Both the position numbers and the translations under genes were made by a program. From Blautia hydrogenotrophica DSM 10507 (lineage in GTDB: Bacteria; Bacillota; Clostridia; Lachnospirales; Lachnospiraceae): a DNA stretch of 64,000 nt. The stretch spans positions 1,922,001-1,986,000 of the forward strand of contig NZ_CP136423.1 of NCBI RefSeq assembly GCF_034356035.1. Reading direction: 5' to 3'. Shown here piece after piece: positions 41,395 through 50,090 of this stretch (the stretch's first letter is position 1; the number at the start of each line of letters is the position of its first letter). A model generated the notes under the pieces. It was not told the origin of the DNA. It searched no databases and was given only the letters and a program-made list of their open reading frames with translations.

Positions 41395-42915
41395 ATGCGC
41401 GGAATTACAAAAAAAATCCATTTAACCCTTCCTATCCCCACAGAGGAAGACTGTGTATCTGACCAAGAACGGATTCAGAGAGCCTTAAAAAAACAGGGAG
41501 TGGATGCAGTACTGCCTCTGCCCATTCTAAGAAAACTCTACCCTTTCTGCACAGAAGAAAACTGGGACTTTACCATCTCACTGGCCTATGACGGAGGCCA
41601 GTGGACAGCCGTAAACCTAGAACCTCAAGACACTACTGCCTGTCACTACGGATACGCCGCCGATTTAGGCAGTACGACTTTGGTGATTCGCCTGTTAAAC
41701 TGCAATACCGGTGAAATACTAGGAGAAGCCAGTGTCTACAACCATCAAATACAGTTCGGCGAAGACATTCTCACCAGAATTTTTCACGCAAAGGACCAGC
41801 CTGAACATCTGGAACAGATTCGCCGTGCCACTGTCGATACTTTTTTGGAAGTTTTTGCGCAGCTAGAAAATATGACCGGCATCTCCTGTTCGGAGTGTAT
41901 CAGTATGGTTGTCGCTGGAAACACCACCATGGTTCACTTTCTTCTGGGAATAGACGCATTCTGTGTCTTTTCTTCCCCCTATGCAGTCCACACGCTGAAT
42001 CCTGGATTTCTCTGCGCCCGTGAGCTTGGTTTTCCTCTGCTCGGATACGTATATTGTTATCCGGGAAAGGCCAACTATCTGGGCGGAGACATCATAAGCG
42101 GTGCCATCGCTACCCGTATCTATGAAAAAAAAGAACTTTCTTTATTCTTTGACATTGGTACCAACGGTGAACTCATCATCGGCAACCGAGAATTCTTGTT
42201 GTGCGGCGCTGGCGCTGCCGGCCCTGCCTTAGAAGGCGGTTCTGTCAAAACTGGAATGCGAGCAGTACCAGGAGCTGTCGAGCGGGTAGAGCTAAAAGAC
42301 GGCCATTTTCATCTTCTGACTATCGGCCAAAAACCTCCCCAGGGAATCTGCGGGTCTGGAATCGTGGACATGCTAGCACAGCTCTTTCTCAATGGCTGGA
42401 TTAGTATTCAAGGCAAATTTCTTCCGGAAAAAAGCCCTTTAATTCATCTAGAGGAGGAAGAGTACTGTGTCACCTATGCTCCTGGCCTAAATTTCTATCA
42501 AAGCGACATCGACGAATTTCTAAAGACAAAGGCTGCCGCCGTCACCATGATTTACTACATGTTGGAACTGACAGGATTGCCCGCAGACGAGATCGGGCAT
42601 TTCTACATGGCTGGAGCTTTCGGAGCTCATATTTCCAAAGAATCCGCCGTCACCATCGGTATGTATCCTGATGTGGAGCGCGAAAAGCTGGTGCCTGTTG
42701 GAAATTCTTCTCTGACTGGAGCACAGATGCTGCTTCTGGACAGAAGCATTCTGGAATACTTAGACCGAATCATTGAAACTATGGAGTACGTCCAGTTTGG
42801 AGCCGTGGACAATTTCATCCATCTCATGACCGCTGCGACAGCGATTCCTCATACGAATCTCGAACAGTACCCTTCCGTCGTGGATGAGATGAAACGCAGA
42901 GGTCTGCTAAGATAA
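41395..42915 (+). CDS. ASKHA-domain corrinoid activation-type protein without N-terminal Fe-S domain
   Basis: A 506-residue protein related to RACo/RamA proteins, which reductively activate corrinoid methyltransferases with ATP. The ASKHA ATPase parts are AADLGSTTLVIRLL, VVAGNTTMVHFLLG, LFFDIGTNGELIIG, LCGAGAAGPALEGG and ICGSGIVDMLAQL. The N-terminal [2Fe-2S] domain common in RACo is missing; the protein begins with the linker and middle domain. No clear C-terminal cluster of four Cys is seen. Its substrate corrinoid protein is not in the window. It is monocistronic, with strong hairpins after it. Confidence 0.8.
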   Translation: MRGITKKIHLTLPIPTEEDCVSDQERIQRALKKQGVDAVLPLPILRKLYPFCTEENWDFTISLAYDGGQWTAVNLEPQDTTACHYGYAADLGSTTLVIRLLNCNTGEILGEASVYNHQIQFGEDILTRIFHAKDQPEHLEQIRRATVDTFLEVFAQLENMTGISCSECISMVVAGNTTMVHFLLGIDAFCVFSSPYAVHTLNPGFLCARELGFPLLGYVYCYPGKANYLGGDIISGAIATRIYEKKELSLFFDIGTNGELIIGNREFLLCGAGAAGPALEGGSVKTGMRAVPGAVERVELKDGHFHLLTIGQKPPQGICGSGIVDMLAQLFLNGWISIQGKFLPEKSPLIHLEEEEYCVTYAPGLNFYQSDIDEFLKTKAAAVTMIYYMLELTGLPADEIGHFYMAGAFGAHISKESAVTIGMYPDVEREKLVPVGNSSLTGAQMLLLDRSILEYLDRIIETMEYVQFGAVDNFIHLMTAATAIPHTNLEQYPSVVDEMKRRGLLR

Positions 42916-43010
42916 GTGAGCAAGCTCATTTTTCGCCTTCGCCGTATCGTCGAAAATTTCTCCACATAACATAATAAAAAAATTGAGCGATACCTTCGCT
43001 CTGTTTATAG

Positions 43011-43058
43011 AAAAATCAGGAGAATATCCTCTTGTTTGTGGATATTCTCCTGATTTTT
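43011..43058. terminator. 19-bp hairpin between ASKHA and nucleosidase genes
   Basis: A perfect 19-bp stem, beginning with an A-run and ending in a T-run, with a 10-nt loop. It can end transcription from both sides. Two weaker hairpins lie closer to the ASKHA stop: GTGAGC/GCTCAT followed by TTTT near 42915, and GAGCGA/TCGCTC near 42975-42990. Confidence 0.85.
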
Positions 43059-43126
43059 AGCATAGTTTAATAAAACGTCTCTTTTTAAGCTTTAGTAATC
43101 GGATGTTTCCGCTTTCTCTTCTAGTT

Positions 43127-43834
43127 TTATTGTCTCAATTTATGCTGTCTGCTATAATCTTTCAACACAGCTACTGTAATATCTTTTGCAATCATGGAAG
43201 CTTCAACACAATTTTCTTCAAAATTTTTGACGCCATTATGTTCAACAGTATCTGTAATACAGCGAATGGAAAGAAATGGTACCTTATTTACATAACATAC
43301 ATGAGCGATACTTGCCGTTTCCATATCGACCGCCAAAGGTGCAAATTCATCATTGATCTTTTTACGCCCCTCATCTGTGATAAAGGCTTTCCCCGTTACA
43401 ATCCGTCCCCAGAACACTTTGCCTTTCGCCTCCATTTCCTTTACAACTCTTTCAGATATTTTTATCAATTCTCGGTCTGCTTCAAAAAATACAGTTTTCA
43501 ACCACGGGTGAAATTCCGTTAAAATATCTTGTGCAACATCGTGATAACAGGTTTCCGTAGATATAACAGTATCAAATATTCTAAGCTTTGGGTTCATTCC
43601 GCCTGCTGTCCCTGCATTGATAACGATATTCACTTCAAAAAGGTCAATCAGTATTTGTGTTGCTATGGCAGCGTTTACCTTACATACCCCTGAAAATAAA
43701 GCAACAACCTGCACATCACAAATTTGTCCCTCATAAAATTTCAGCATTGCCCTTTCCGTAATTTTGCAATTATCTATCATGGCTAAAAAAGGAACAAGTT
43801 CATCATCACTGGCACAAACAATTCCAATTTTCAT
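43127..43834 (-). CDS. mtnN: 5'-methylthioadenosine/S-adenosylhomocysteine nucleosidase
   Basis: A 235-residue nucleosidase that cleaves MTA and SAH to adenine and the ribose derivative, clearing the by-products of SAM use. Glu12 (DDELVPF), Glu172 (AVDMETASIAH) and Asp195 (RCITD) match the catalytic residues of the family. It lies at the end of a four-gene run with the GNAT, NTPase and Cys-cluster genes, but functional links among these are not evident. Confidence 0.9.
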   Translation of the reverse strand: MKIGIVCASDDELVPFLAMIDNCKITERAMLKFYEGQICDVQVVALFSGVCKVNAAIATQILIDLFEVNIVINAGTAGGMNPKLRIFDTVISTETCYHDVAQDILTEFHPWLKTVFFEADRELIKISERVVKEMEAKGKVFWGRIVTGKAFITDEGRKKINDEFAPLAVDMETASIAHVCYVNKVPFLSIRCITDTVEHNGVKNFEENCVEASMIAKDITVAVLKDYSRQHKLRQ

Positions 43835-43874
43835 AACTTTTCCTCCTTACCTACTGATTTGTGAAAACTGAAGC

Positions 43875-44321
43875 CTATTCAGCTAATCTCATGTATAAAA
43901 GTGGGTATGGATTTCCTTGCTCATCACACTCTGTTCTTCTATAAACTTCAAATCCCATATGTTCATAGAACCCTTTTGCAAGAGGGTTCTGTTCATTCAC
44001 AGCCAGATTATTGACTGAATACTTCTCAATTCCGTATTGAAGCAATTTCTTTCCAATTCCTTTTCCTCTTTCTTCGTGAGCGATAAAAAGCATTTCCAGA
44101 TGTTGCTTTGCAATCCCCATAAATCCGACAGGGAGCTGTTTCTCATTTACTGCTATAAATAAACGAGGGATTTCTTTTAATGCCTGCGGAACATATTCTT
44201 TGATTTCTTCTATCTCACTCTCAGATAAGAACAAGTGTGTTGCCTTTACAGAACTTTCCCACACTCCTAATAACTGTTCTATCAGTAATGAATTTCTGCT
44301 TGTTGCTTCAATAATGTTCAT
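43875..44321 (-). CDS. GNAT-family N-acetyltransferase
   Basis: A 148-residue acetyltransferase with the acetyl-CoA loop LFIAHEERGKGIGKKLLQYGI and the following NLAVNEQNPLAKGFYEHMGFEVYRR segment. The start at 44321 has GGAGG just upstream, and that ribosome site lies inside the last codons of the NTPase gene, so the two are coupled. Substrate unknown. Confidence 0.87.
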   Translation of the reverse strand: MNIIEATSRNSLLIEQLLGVWESSVKATHLFLSESEIEEIKEYVPQALKEIPRLFIAVNEKQLPVGFMGIAKQHLEMLFIAHEERGKGIGKKLLQYGIEKYSVNNLAVNEQNPLAKGFYEHMGFEVYRRTECDEQGNPYPLLYMRLAE

Positions 44322-44322
44322 C

Positions 44323-44856
44323 TTAACCTCCATAACTGATGATCTCTCTGACTATATTCACCAACATTCCCTCCATATCACCCCTGTTTTCTCTAGTGAT
44401 CTCATAGACACAGACATCTTCCCGTCTTTCGATGGCCTGAACCAGTCTTCCACCACCCTTTTGCAACACACCTAATACCAGTCTCTGCCGGTCCAGGCAG
44501 TCTAAGACCGCCCTTTGAAACTCATATGCCTTGTCTTCTGCCGCACCGATCTCATCCATCAGCAAGACCTCTTCCGGACTGTATGCCTTTAATAGATTCG
44601 CTCCCAAATAGTCAAAGGTCTCAGGTATCTGTATCTTTCTCTCATTTCTGATACGAACCACAATAGGACTGTCATTCTCTGGCATCCACCCTTCTGTTAA
44701 TCCATGAAGGTAATATCCCTTTTTCTTTCCCTCGATCATCAGCGGCCTGGTCTCGTACCCGCGAAGAGGCAACGCATTTTCCTCAAATATCTTCCTCAGC
44801 AAATAACTCTTTCCCACCTGCTTTTCCCCGGTCAAAAAGCAATGCTTTCTTTTCAC
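44323..44856 (-). CDS. Nucleoside-triphosphatase (THEP1-like)
   Basis: A 177-residue P-loop protein. Walker A is LTGEKQVGKSYLLRKI and Walker B is EVLLMDEIGAAE, a pattern seen in the NTPase_1/THEP1 family of nucleoside-triphosphatases. The GEKQVGKS loop is one residue different from the usual GPPGVGKS. It starts 15 bp after the Cys-cluster gene. The family hydrolyses NTPs in vitro, but its cellular role is not settled. Confidence 0.8.
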   Translation of the reverse strand: MKRKHCFLTGEKQVGKSYLLRKIFEENALPLRGYETRPLMIEGKKKGYYLHGLTEGWMPENDSPIVVRIRNERKIQIPETFDYLGANLLKAYSPEEVLLMDEIGAAEDKAYEFQRAVLDCLDRQRLVLGVLQKGGGRLVQAIERREDVCVYEITRENRGDMEGMLVNIVREIISYGG

Positions 44857-44871
44857 TATGCCTTTCCTCTC

Positions 44872-45534
44872 TCAATTCTCTAAAGCCAACAGTGCCTTCG
44901 CCTCTCGCAGACGTTCTTCAAACTGTGCATAAAAATCCCTCTCGGCTCCATAAGGTTTTCGATAAAATTGATTCAAGATATAGAGGCACAGATTTTTCGT
45001 CGACTGTGGGTCTTTCAGACGCTCGACAGCGTTCTCTGCCTCCTTCAAAAAAGCATGCCATTCTCTTATATACTTCTCATATAATCTCAGACTCGGTATC
45101 CCAATCCACTTGTGAATTTTTTCTTTTATCTTAGCTGGATGGTGGCATTCCCCTTTCTGGACAAAATATTGAAAGGTATTTCCTTGATAATATCTTCCCA
45201 GAGGAAACAGACGGCAGACTCCCGGGCGAAACTTATGAATTCTGCAGCGATTCTCACTGCTCAAAAAGAAACACGATTCCCCTTGTCCTATCATCTTCAA
45301 ATTCGGCAAAATCACGCCGTCCACCACTTGCAGCTCCACTGCCTCCGAGAGCAGATCATCAAAAGTCACTCCCAGATTCCTCGTCATCTCCCAGATATCC
45401 CAAGGGTCTAGAATTACAGAGTGCCCCATTCCCCGGCAGCATCCACCGCAGCCGCTACAGCTTAGCTTTGCCATATCATTGGACGAATAAAACTTTCCAT
45501 CCGAGATCTCGCCAATCTCCACGTTTCTTCTCAT
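44872..45534 (-). CDS. YkgJ-family cysteine-cluster protein
   Basis: A 220-residue protein with a Zn- or Fe-chelating Cys cluster: LSCSGCGGCCRGMGHSVILDPWD at the start, then CFFLSSENRCRIHKFRPGVCRLFPLG. These motifs define the YkgJ/UPF0153 group, whose function is unknown. The GGCC motif and later CxxxxxxxC may form one metal site. It is the first gene of the four-gene run. Confidence 0.84.
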   Translation of the reverse strand: MRRNVEIGEISDGKFYSSNDMAKLSCSGCGGCCRGMGHSVILDPWDIWEMTRNLGVTFDDLLSEAVELQVVDGVILPNLKMIGQGESCFFLSSENRCRIHKFRPGVCRLFPLGRYYQGNTFQYFVQKGECHHPAKIKEKIHKWIGIPSLRLYEKYIREWHAFLKEAENAVERLKDPQSTKNLCLYILNQFYRKPYGAERDFYAQFEERLREAKALLALEN

Positions 45535-45581
45535 ACCCTCTCTCCTAAAACATCTTCTCTCTCAGCTTTCACACCGTCCGG

Positions 45582-47030
45582 TCAAATCTTACACTCTTTG
45601 CTCTGACCATAAACGCTATAGTAATTTTTTCCATTGACTTTAGCACCAGCGCGCACTCGGTATTTGTAGGTTTTTCCTCTCTTCACAGTCGTATCTTTGT
45701 ATTGATAGGTACCTGCTTTCACTGTCCCGATTCGCGACCACTTTCCGTTGTCCAGGCGATACACATAGAAAAAGTCCGCCTTGCTGTTCTTCGTCCACTT
45801 CAACTGCACAGCGCTTTTACTCTTAGACGCTACCGTGACGACTGGCTTGTCCGGCGGCACCACAATCTGGCTGCTTGCTCTCTTTTCACTCCAGACTTTC
45901 CTGCCGTTCACATAGCGATACGCGGCTATGCGGTAGGTGTATGCTTTCGTCTGCTCTACATTCTTATCATCAAGATACAGACTAGTCCGATTGCAGTACC
46001 ACTCAAACTGCCCATCTCCGACCTTCCTCGTGATGTGATATCCGTCTGCACCAGCCACCTTTCCCCAAGTGACCCGAATCTGATCGTCATTGACCTTGGC
46101 TCCAATCCCCGGCGTGTTTAAAACTGCTTTCGCACGCACGTCAGTCCTATATTTTCCCACCACTCTTCTTTGAGATGTCACTCTCTGGGCACGCACGGTA
46201 TAGTAATAATTCACCCCGGTCTGAGCTGTCTTGTCCACATATTTCAAAGTATTGGCAGACACTCTCTTCAACCATTTCCATGTTTCCGATGAGGAAGTCC
46301 TTCGAAAAACATCATACTGAGTCGCACCTGCTGTCTTCTCCCAGGAAAGCTGAACGCTACAGTAGTTCAAAGGCTTTGCCGTAAAATCAACAATCTCCAA
46401 TTTCGTCACAGCCGACATGGTATTTCCATATTGAGTAAAAATTCTCTCGCTTTCCCCTTGGCAGAATCCTCTCACCGTATACTCGTAGCGAACTCCTGTC
46501 TGGGCCTTCTCATCCACATAGGAATTCGTCAGCGCCTTGGCATACCATTTCCAGCCCTCAGTCCCCTTTACCCGACGATAGACAGAGTATCCCTGCGCCT
46601 CCTCCACCTCATCCCAAGACAACTGGACCGTCTGATAGTCCATCGCCTGAATCTCAGTCACCACAGGAACCTGCGCCTGAAATTCTTTCTCCGTCATCCC
46701 TTCATCCGGCTCCATCTCTTGGGACTCCTCGTTCACATCCGTCCCATCCCCGGATCTCAATTCTTCCGTTTCCTGCTTCGTCTCCTCCGAGAAAACTTCA
46801 GGAACCTCCTGTCTTTCCTCTTCTGTCCCGCTGTCAGGCAAGTCCGCTTCTTCCTCATCTGTCTCCTCGAAGGTGCTTTCTGCGGCATCCTCCTGCACCG
46901 TCAGGTTCTGTGCACCCTCCTGCATCATCAGGTTCTGTTCCTCACCGGGATTCGCATAAACAGTGTTTCCCACTCCCGCGGTCAGGCACAAGGTGACTGC
47001 CAGCGCTTTCATCCATTTTTTATTTCTCAT
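45582..47030 (-). CDS. Secreted fibronectin type III repeat protein
   Basis: A 482-residue secreted protein. A signal peptide (KKWMKALAVTLCLTAGVGNTVYA) is followed by an acidic, Glu/Thr-rich stretch to about residue 125 and then four FN3-like domains, with repeated WYxxLTxxSYVDxxAQTGVxYxYTVRA-type segments. No LPxTG signal, transmembrane anchor or enzymatic domain is seen, so it may be released or wall-associated by charge. It could bind matrix, mucin or another surface protein; nothing in the sequence decides this. Confidence 0.82.
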   Translation of the reverse strand: MRNKKWMKALAVTLCLTAGVGNTVYANPGEEQNLMMQEGAQNLTVQEDAAESTFEETDEEEADLPDSGTEEERQEVPEVFSEETKQETEELRSGDGTDVNEESQEMEPDEGMTEKEFQAQVPVVTEIQAMDYQTVQLSWDEVEEAQGYSVYRRVKGTEGWKWYAKALTNSYVDEKAQTGVRYEYTVRGFCQGESERIFTQYGNTMSAVTKLEIVDFTAKPLNYCSVQLSWEKTAGATQYDVFRRTSSSETWKWLKRVSANTLKYVDKTAQTGVNYYYTVRAQRVTSQRRVVGKYRTDVRAKAVLNTPGIGAKVNDDQIRVTWGKVAGADGYHITRKVGDGQFEWYCNRTSLYLDDKNVEQTKAYTYRIAAYRYVNGRKVWSEKRASSQIVVPPDKPVVTVASKSKSAVQLKWTKNSKADFFYVYRLDNGKWSRIGTVKAGTYQYKDTTVKRGKTYKYRVRAGAKVNGKNYYSVYGQSKECKI

Positions 47031-47180
47031 ATTCTTCCTCCTGATCTTTCCGCTGTCTCTCCCCTCTTAGACAGCCTCAATCTATTTTAATCACTCCAAT
47101 TCCTCTTGCCTTCTGTGTGGTGTTTTCAATCGTGTTTTATTATAGCAGATTTTCTTCCTGCTATCTAGTTTTTCTAAAAA

Positions 47181-47202
47181 AGAATCCTGCTTGTAGGATT
47201 CT
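47181..47202 (-). terminator. Terminator in a GC-rich hairpin cluster
   Basis: AGAATCCT/AGGATTCT with a 6-nt loop is followed on the minus strand by TTTTTTAG. Upstream on that strand lie GTTGC-TGAC-GCAAC and CCGCC-GCA-GGCGG hairpins, so 47181-47290 is a dense group of small stems, not an obvious gene. Confidence 0.72.
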
Positions 47203-47307
47203 CCGCCTGCGGCGGGTTGCGTCAGCAACATTTTCGTCTCCGCCGCAGTGCGATCCACGCGGAACGTTTTTTGCTTCATAAGTACGCAGTTTCCTGATAA
47301 AACAAAA

Positions 47308-47340
47308 AAGGACCTTTCATTTCTCAAATGAAAAGTCCTT
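47308..47340 (-). terminator. Terminator of the sufCB operon
   Basis: AAGGAC/GTCCTT outer arms and TTCATTT/AAATGAA inner arms form one stem 16 bp after the SufB-like stop. On the minus strand a TTTTTTGTTTT run follows. Confidence 0.82.
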
Positions 47341-47356
47341 CTTATATTTCTATCCT

Positions 47357-48274
47357 CTATTTCAAGAAGCCGCTGACGATCTGTTCTTCCGCCTCTGACT
47401 CTGTCAGACCCAGTGTCATAAGCTTGATGATCTGCTCTCCAGCGATTTTTCCGATCGCAGCCTCATGAATCAAAGCCGCGTCCGGGTTGTTTGCTGTGAT
47501 TTCCGGAAGTGCGCTGATTTTCGCCTCATCCATGATGATTGCATCACATTCTGTATGTCCATTGCACTTTGCATTTCCAATAATATTAGATGAGAACATT
47601 TGATAAGAAGAATCTCTGGCTACAGACCTGGATACCACATTGGCACTAGAACCCTCACCATTCATCTCTACATCGAAATGGCTGTCTGCCCTCTGCGCAC
47701 CGTGAGTCATCAACCTTTCCATGACTTCCAGCTTTGCTCCCTTCGCTAGCTTTGCCTGGGTCAGACGTTTTGTGGAATCCACGCCTTTGATCTGGACAGT
47801 GTCCATTTCCATATAGCTGTCCTCTCCCAGCTCCACCACCGTCTCGGGATTCATGATTCTCTTTCCCATACCATCTCCGCTTCCATAGTGCTTCTCCACA
47901 TATTTCACACGGGAGTTCCTGCCGATATAAAAGCGATGAATTCCATCGTGCTGACTGTTGGAATTTCCACAGTTGTCAATTCCGCAGCCCGCCACAATCG
48001 TCACCTCACAGCCGTCTCCGATAAAGAAGTCATTGTAGACCACTTCGTTTAAACCGCTCTGACTCAAAATTACAGGAATATGAAGACTCTCGTTTTTTGT
48101 CCCGTCCGCAATATGAATGTCAATTCCCTTACCGTCGTCTTTACTGGTAATCTGGATATGTTCTGTGCTGTTTCTCTCCACACTCTGACCGTTTGCCCGT
48201 ATATTATAAGCTCCTTCCGGAACCTCATGCAGTCCTGAAACTGCCTCCAATAACTGTCTTTGAATCGCGTCCAT
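47357..48274 (-). CDS. SufB/SufD-like Fe-S scaffold, minimal SUF type
   Basis: A 305-residue SufB/SufD homologue, shorter than SufB of the full SUF system. Conserved parts are AALIHEAAIGKIAGEQIIKLMTLGLTESEAEEQIVSGFLK at the C-terminus and HDGIHRFYIGRNSRVKYVEKHYG. A strictly conserved Glu/Cys ligand set cannot be verified by eye. It follows SufC by 3 bp, forming the SufCB pair found alone in many strict anaerobes, where it assembles Fe-S clusters. No SufS, SufU or SufE gene is in the operon; the desulfurase remnant at 2338 is far away. Confidence 0.87.
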   Translation of the reverse strand: MDAIQRQLLEAVSGLHEVPEGAYNIRANGQSVERNSTEHIQITSKDDGKGIDIHIADGTKNESLHIPVILSQSGLNEVVYNDFFIGDGCEVTIVAGCGIDNCGNSNSQHDGIHRFYIGRNSRVKYVEKHYGSGDGMGKRIMNPETVVELGEDSYMEMDTVQIKGVDSTKRLTQAKLAKGAKLEVMERLMTHGAQRADSHFDVEMNGEGSSANVVSRSVARDSSYQMFSSNIIGNAKCNGHTECDAIIMDEAKISALPEITANNPDAALIHEAAIGKIAGEQIIKLMTLGLTESEAEEQIVSGFLK

Positions 48275-48277
48275 CCC

Positions 48278-49012
48278 TTAACACCTCTCAATCTTGCTGC
48301 AAGCAAAATCAGCCGCGTTTGCCGTCCCCAAAAGAGTCGGTAAAACTTCGTCTTTGCTTCCATGTTTTACTAATTCCCCATCTGCAATCAAAAGAATTTC
48401 ATCCGCAATGTTCAAAATCCGCTCTTGATGGGAAATAATCAAAATTGAACCCTGAATCTGACTGTGCATTTTTTCAAACACCTGAATCAAATTCTGAAAG
48501 CTCCACAAGTCAATTCCCGCCTCAGGTTCATCAAATACAGAAACTCTCGTCTTCCTGGCCATGATCGTCGCGATCTCAATGCGCTTAATCTCTCCTCCCG
48601 ACAGACTCGCATCTACCTCACGGTTGATATAATCTTTCGCGCACAGTCCCACCTCTGACAGATACTCACAGGCTCCGCTGACGGAAATCTCTTTCCCAGA
48701 TGCCAGACGAATCAAATCGAATACGGTCACACCTTTGAACCGTACCGGCTGCTGAAAGGCATAGCTGATTCCCAATCTAGCTCTCTGTGTAATATCTAAG
48801 TCTGTGATATCCTCTCCGTCCCAGAGAATTCTCCCTGAATTTGGCGTCTCAATGCCTGCGATCACCTTTGCCAGCGTAGATTTTCCACCGCCGTTAGGTC
48901 CCGTAATCACCACAAATTTATTATCCGGTAAGACAAAACTTACGTCTTTTAAAATCTCCTTCTCGCCTCGCTCTCCAGCGACCTCGAAGGAAATGTGCTC
49001 TAACTCTAACAT
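48278..49012 (-). CDS. sufC: SufC-type Fe-S assembly ATPase
   Basis: A 244-residue ABC-type ATPase with Walker A VVITGPNGGGKSTLAKVIAG, signature SLSGGEIKRIEIATIMA and Walker B RVSVFDEPEAGIDLW, all in the SufC style, plus the H-loop SHQERIL. The family powers the SufBC scaffold rather than a membrane transporter, and no permease is encoded nearby. It is the first gene of a two-gene operon ended by the hairpin at 47308. Confidence 0.9.
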   Translation of the reverse strand: MLELEHISFEVAGERGEKEILKDVSFVLPDNKFVVITGPNGGGKSTLAKVIAGIETPNSGRILWDGEDITDLDITQRARLGISYAFQQPVRFKGVTVFDLIRLASGKEISVSGACEYLSEVGLCAKDYINREVDASLSGGEIKRIEIATIMARKTRVSVFDEPEAGIDLWSFQNLIQVFEKMHSQIQGSILIISHQERILNIADEILLIADGELVKHGSKDEVLPTLLGTANAADFACSKIERC

Positions 49013-49146
49013 CTTTTCTCCTCCATCCGTAGTCTTAACTTGCGCAGTGCCACCTCTATCTCAACCTAATTTCAATGCACCGCCCTAGCTTATAGTACCA
49101 GTTTTTGAAAATTTTTCAACCCCTTAGAGAAATTTTTAGAGTATAT

Positions 49147-49175
49147 TTGCCCAATTTATCAAAATATGGTATTCT
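49147..49175 (+). promoter_or_regulatory. Promoter of the homocysteine methyltransferase gene
   Basis: TTGCCC (49147-49152) and TATTCT (49170-49175) are 17 bp apart, about 45 nt before the ATG. The gap to the divergent sufC gene holds no obvious SAM or cobalamin riboswitch. Confidence 0.6.
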
Positions 49176-49219
49176 AATTACAATTAGTATTTTTTAATAT
49201 CTCACAGAGGAGAACACTT

Positions 49220-50086
49220 ATGAAAAGAGAAGAATTTCAGACACAAATTAAATTCCCCCTTTTGCTGGACGGAGCCACAGGCTCCAACCTTATGGCCGCA
49301 GGAATGCCCCGCGGTGTCTGTACAGAAATCTGGGTACGAGACCACAAGGACGTGTTTCTCAGACTGCAAAAAGCATACATAGAAGCTGGAAGCCAGGTAA
49401 TCTACGCGCCTACCTTCGGTGGCAATCGCATCAGCCTCTCCATGCACGGCCTAGAAAATGAAATAGAAGCTTTAAACAAAACACTGGTCTCCTACTCGCT
49501 GGAGGCTGCTGACGACAAGGTGTTGGTAGCCGGTGATCTGACCACCACAGGCAAAATGATGGCCCCTGCCGGCGAACTGAGCTATGAACAGGCCTTTGAA
49601 GTCTATCAAGAACAAATTCACTATTTAGCTGAGGCAGGGGTCGATCTTCTCGCCGTTGAGACCATGATTAGCATAGAAGAAACTTTGGCGGCCTTAGACG
49701 CCGCTTTATCCGTCTGTGATCTCCCTGTCATGTGCTCCATGACCATAGAATCCGACGGCAGCCTCTTCACCGGTGGGAACATCTTTGAGGCAGCCCTTGC
49801 CCTAGAAAGCGCCGGAGCCAGCGCTGTGGGCATCAACTGTTCCGTCGGCCCAGAACAACTGGTGGCAATTATCCGCACACTCTATGAGACTGTTTCCATC
49901 CCAGTCATTGCGAAACCCAATGCGGGAATGCCCGTTATCGACGATCTCGGCCAGGCAGTCTACAATATGACCCCACAAGATTTTGCTCTGCACATGAAAA
50001 CTCTGGTAGATATGGGGGCTTCTATCGTCGGAGGCTGCTGTGGAACCACACCCGAATTCATCCGTAGGATGACAGAAATCCTCTAG
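49220..50086 (+). CDS. Homocysteine S-methyltransferase-family protein
   Basis: A 288-residue TIM-barrel protein like the N-terminal homocysteine domain of MetH and like MmuM. The zinc ligands are the Cys of VGINCSVGPE and the pair in VGGCCGTTPEFIRRM. LLLDGATGSNLMAAG at the start and APTFGGNRISL are conserved. It could transfer a methyl group to homocysteine, but no cobalamin-binding domain is fused and no MetH remainder is in the window. It may work with a corrinoid protein activated by the ASKHA protein, which is speculation. Confidence 0.85.
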   Translation: MKREEFQTQIKFPLLLDGATGSNLMAAGMPRGVCTEIWVRDHKDVFLRLQKAYIEAGSQVIYAPTFGGNRISLSMHGLENEIEALNKTLVSYSLEAADDKVLVAGDLTTTGKMMAPAGELSYEQAFEVYQEQIHYLAEAGVDLLAVETMISIEETLAALDAALSVCDLPVMCSMTIESDGSLFTGGNIFEAALALESAGASAVGINCSVGPEQLVAIIRTLYETVSIPVIAKPNAGMPVIDDLGQAVYNMTPQDFALHMKTLVDMGASIVGGCCGTTPEFIRRMTEIL

Positions 50087-50090
50087 CCTC

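Noticed and set aside
47091..47327. A 78-codon minus-strand frame as a gene
   Set aside because: It covers a run of hairpins and a terminator, has no family resemblance, and its coding signal is explained by the GC-rich stems.
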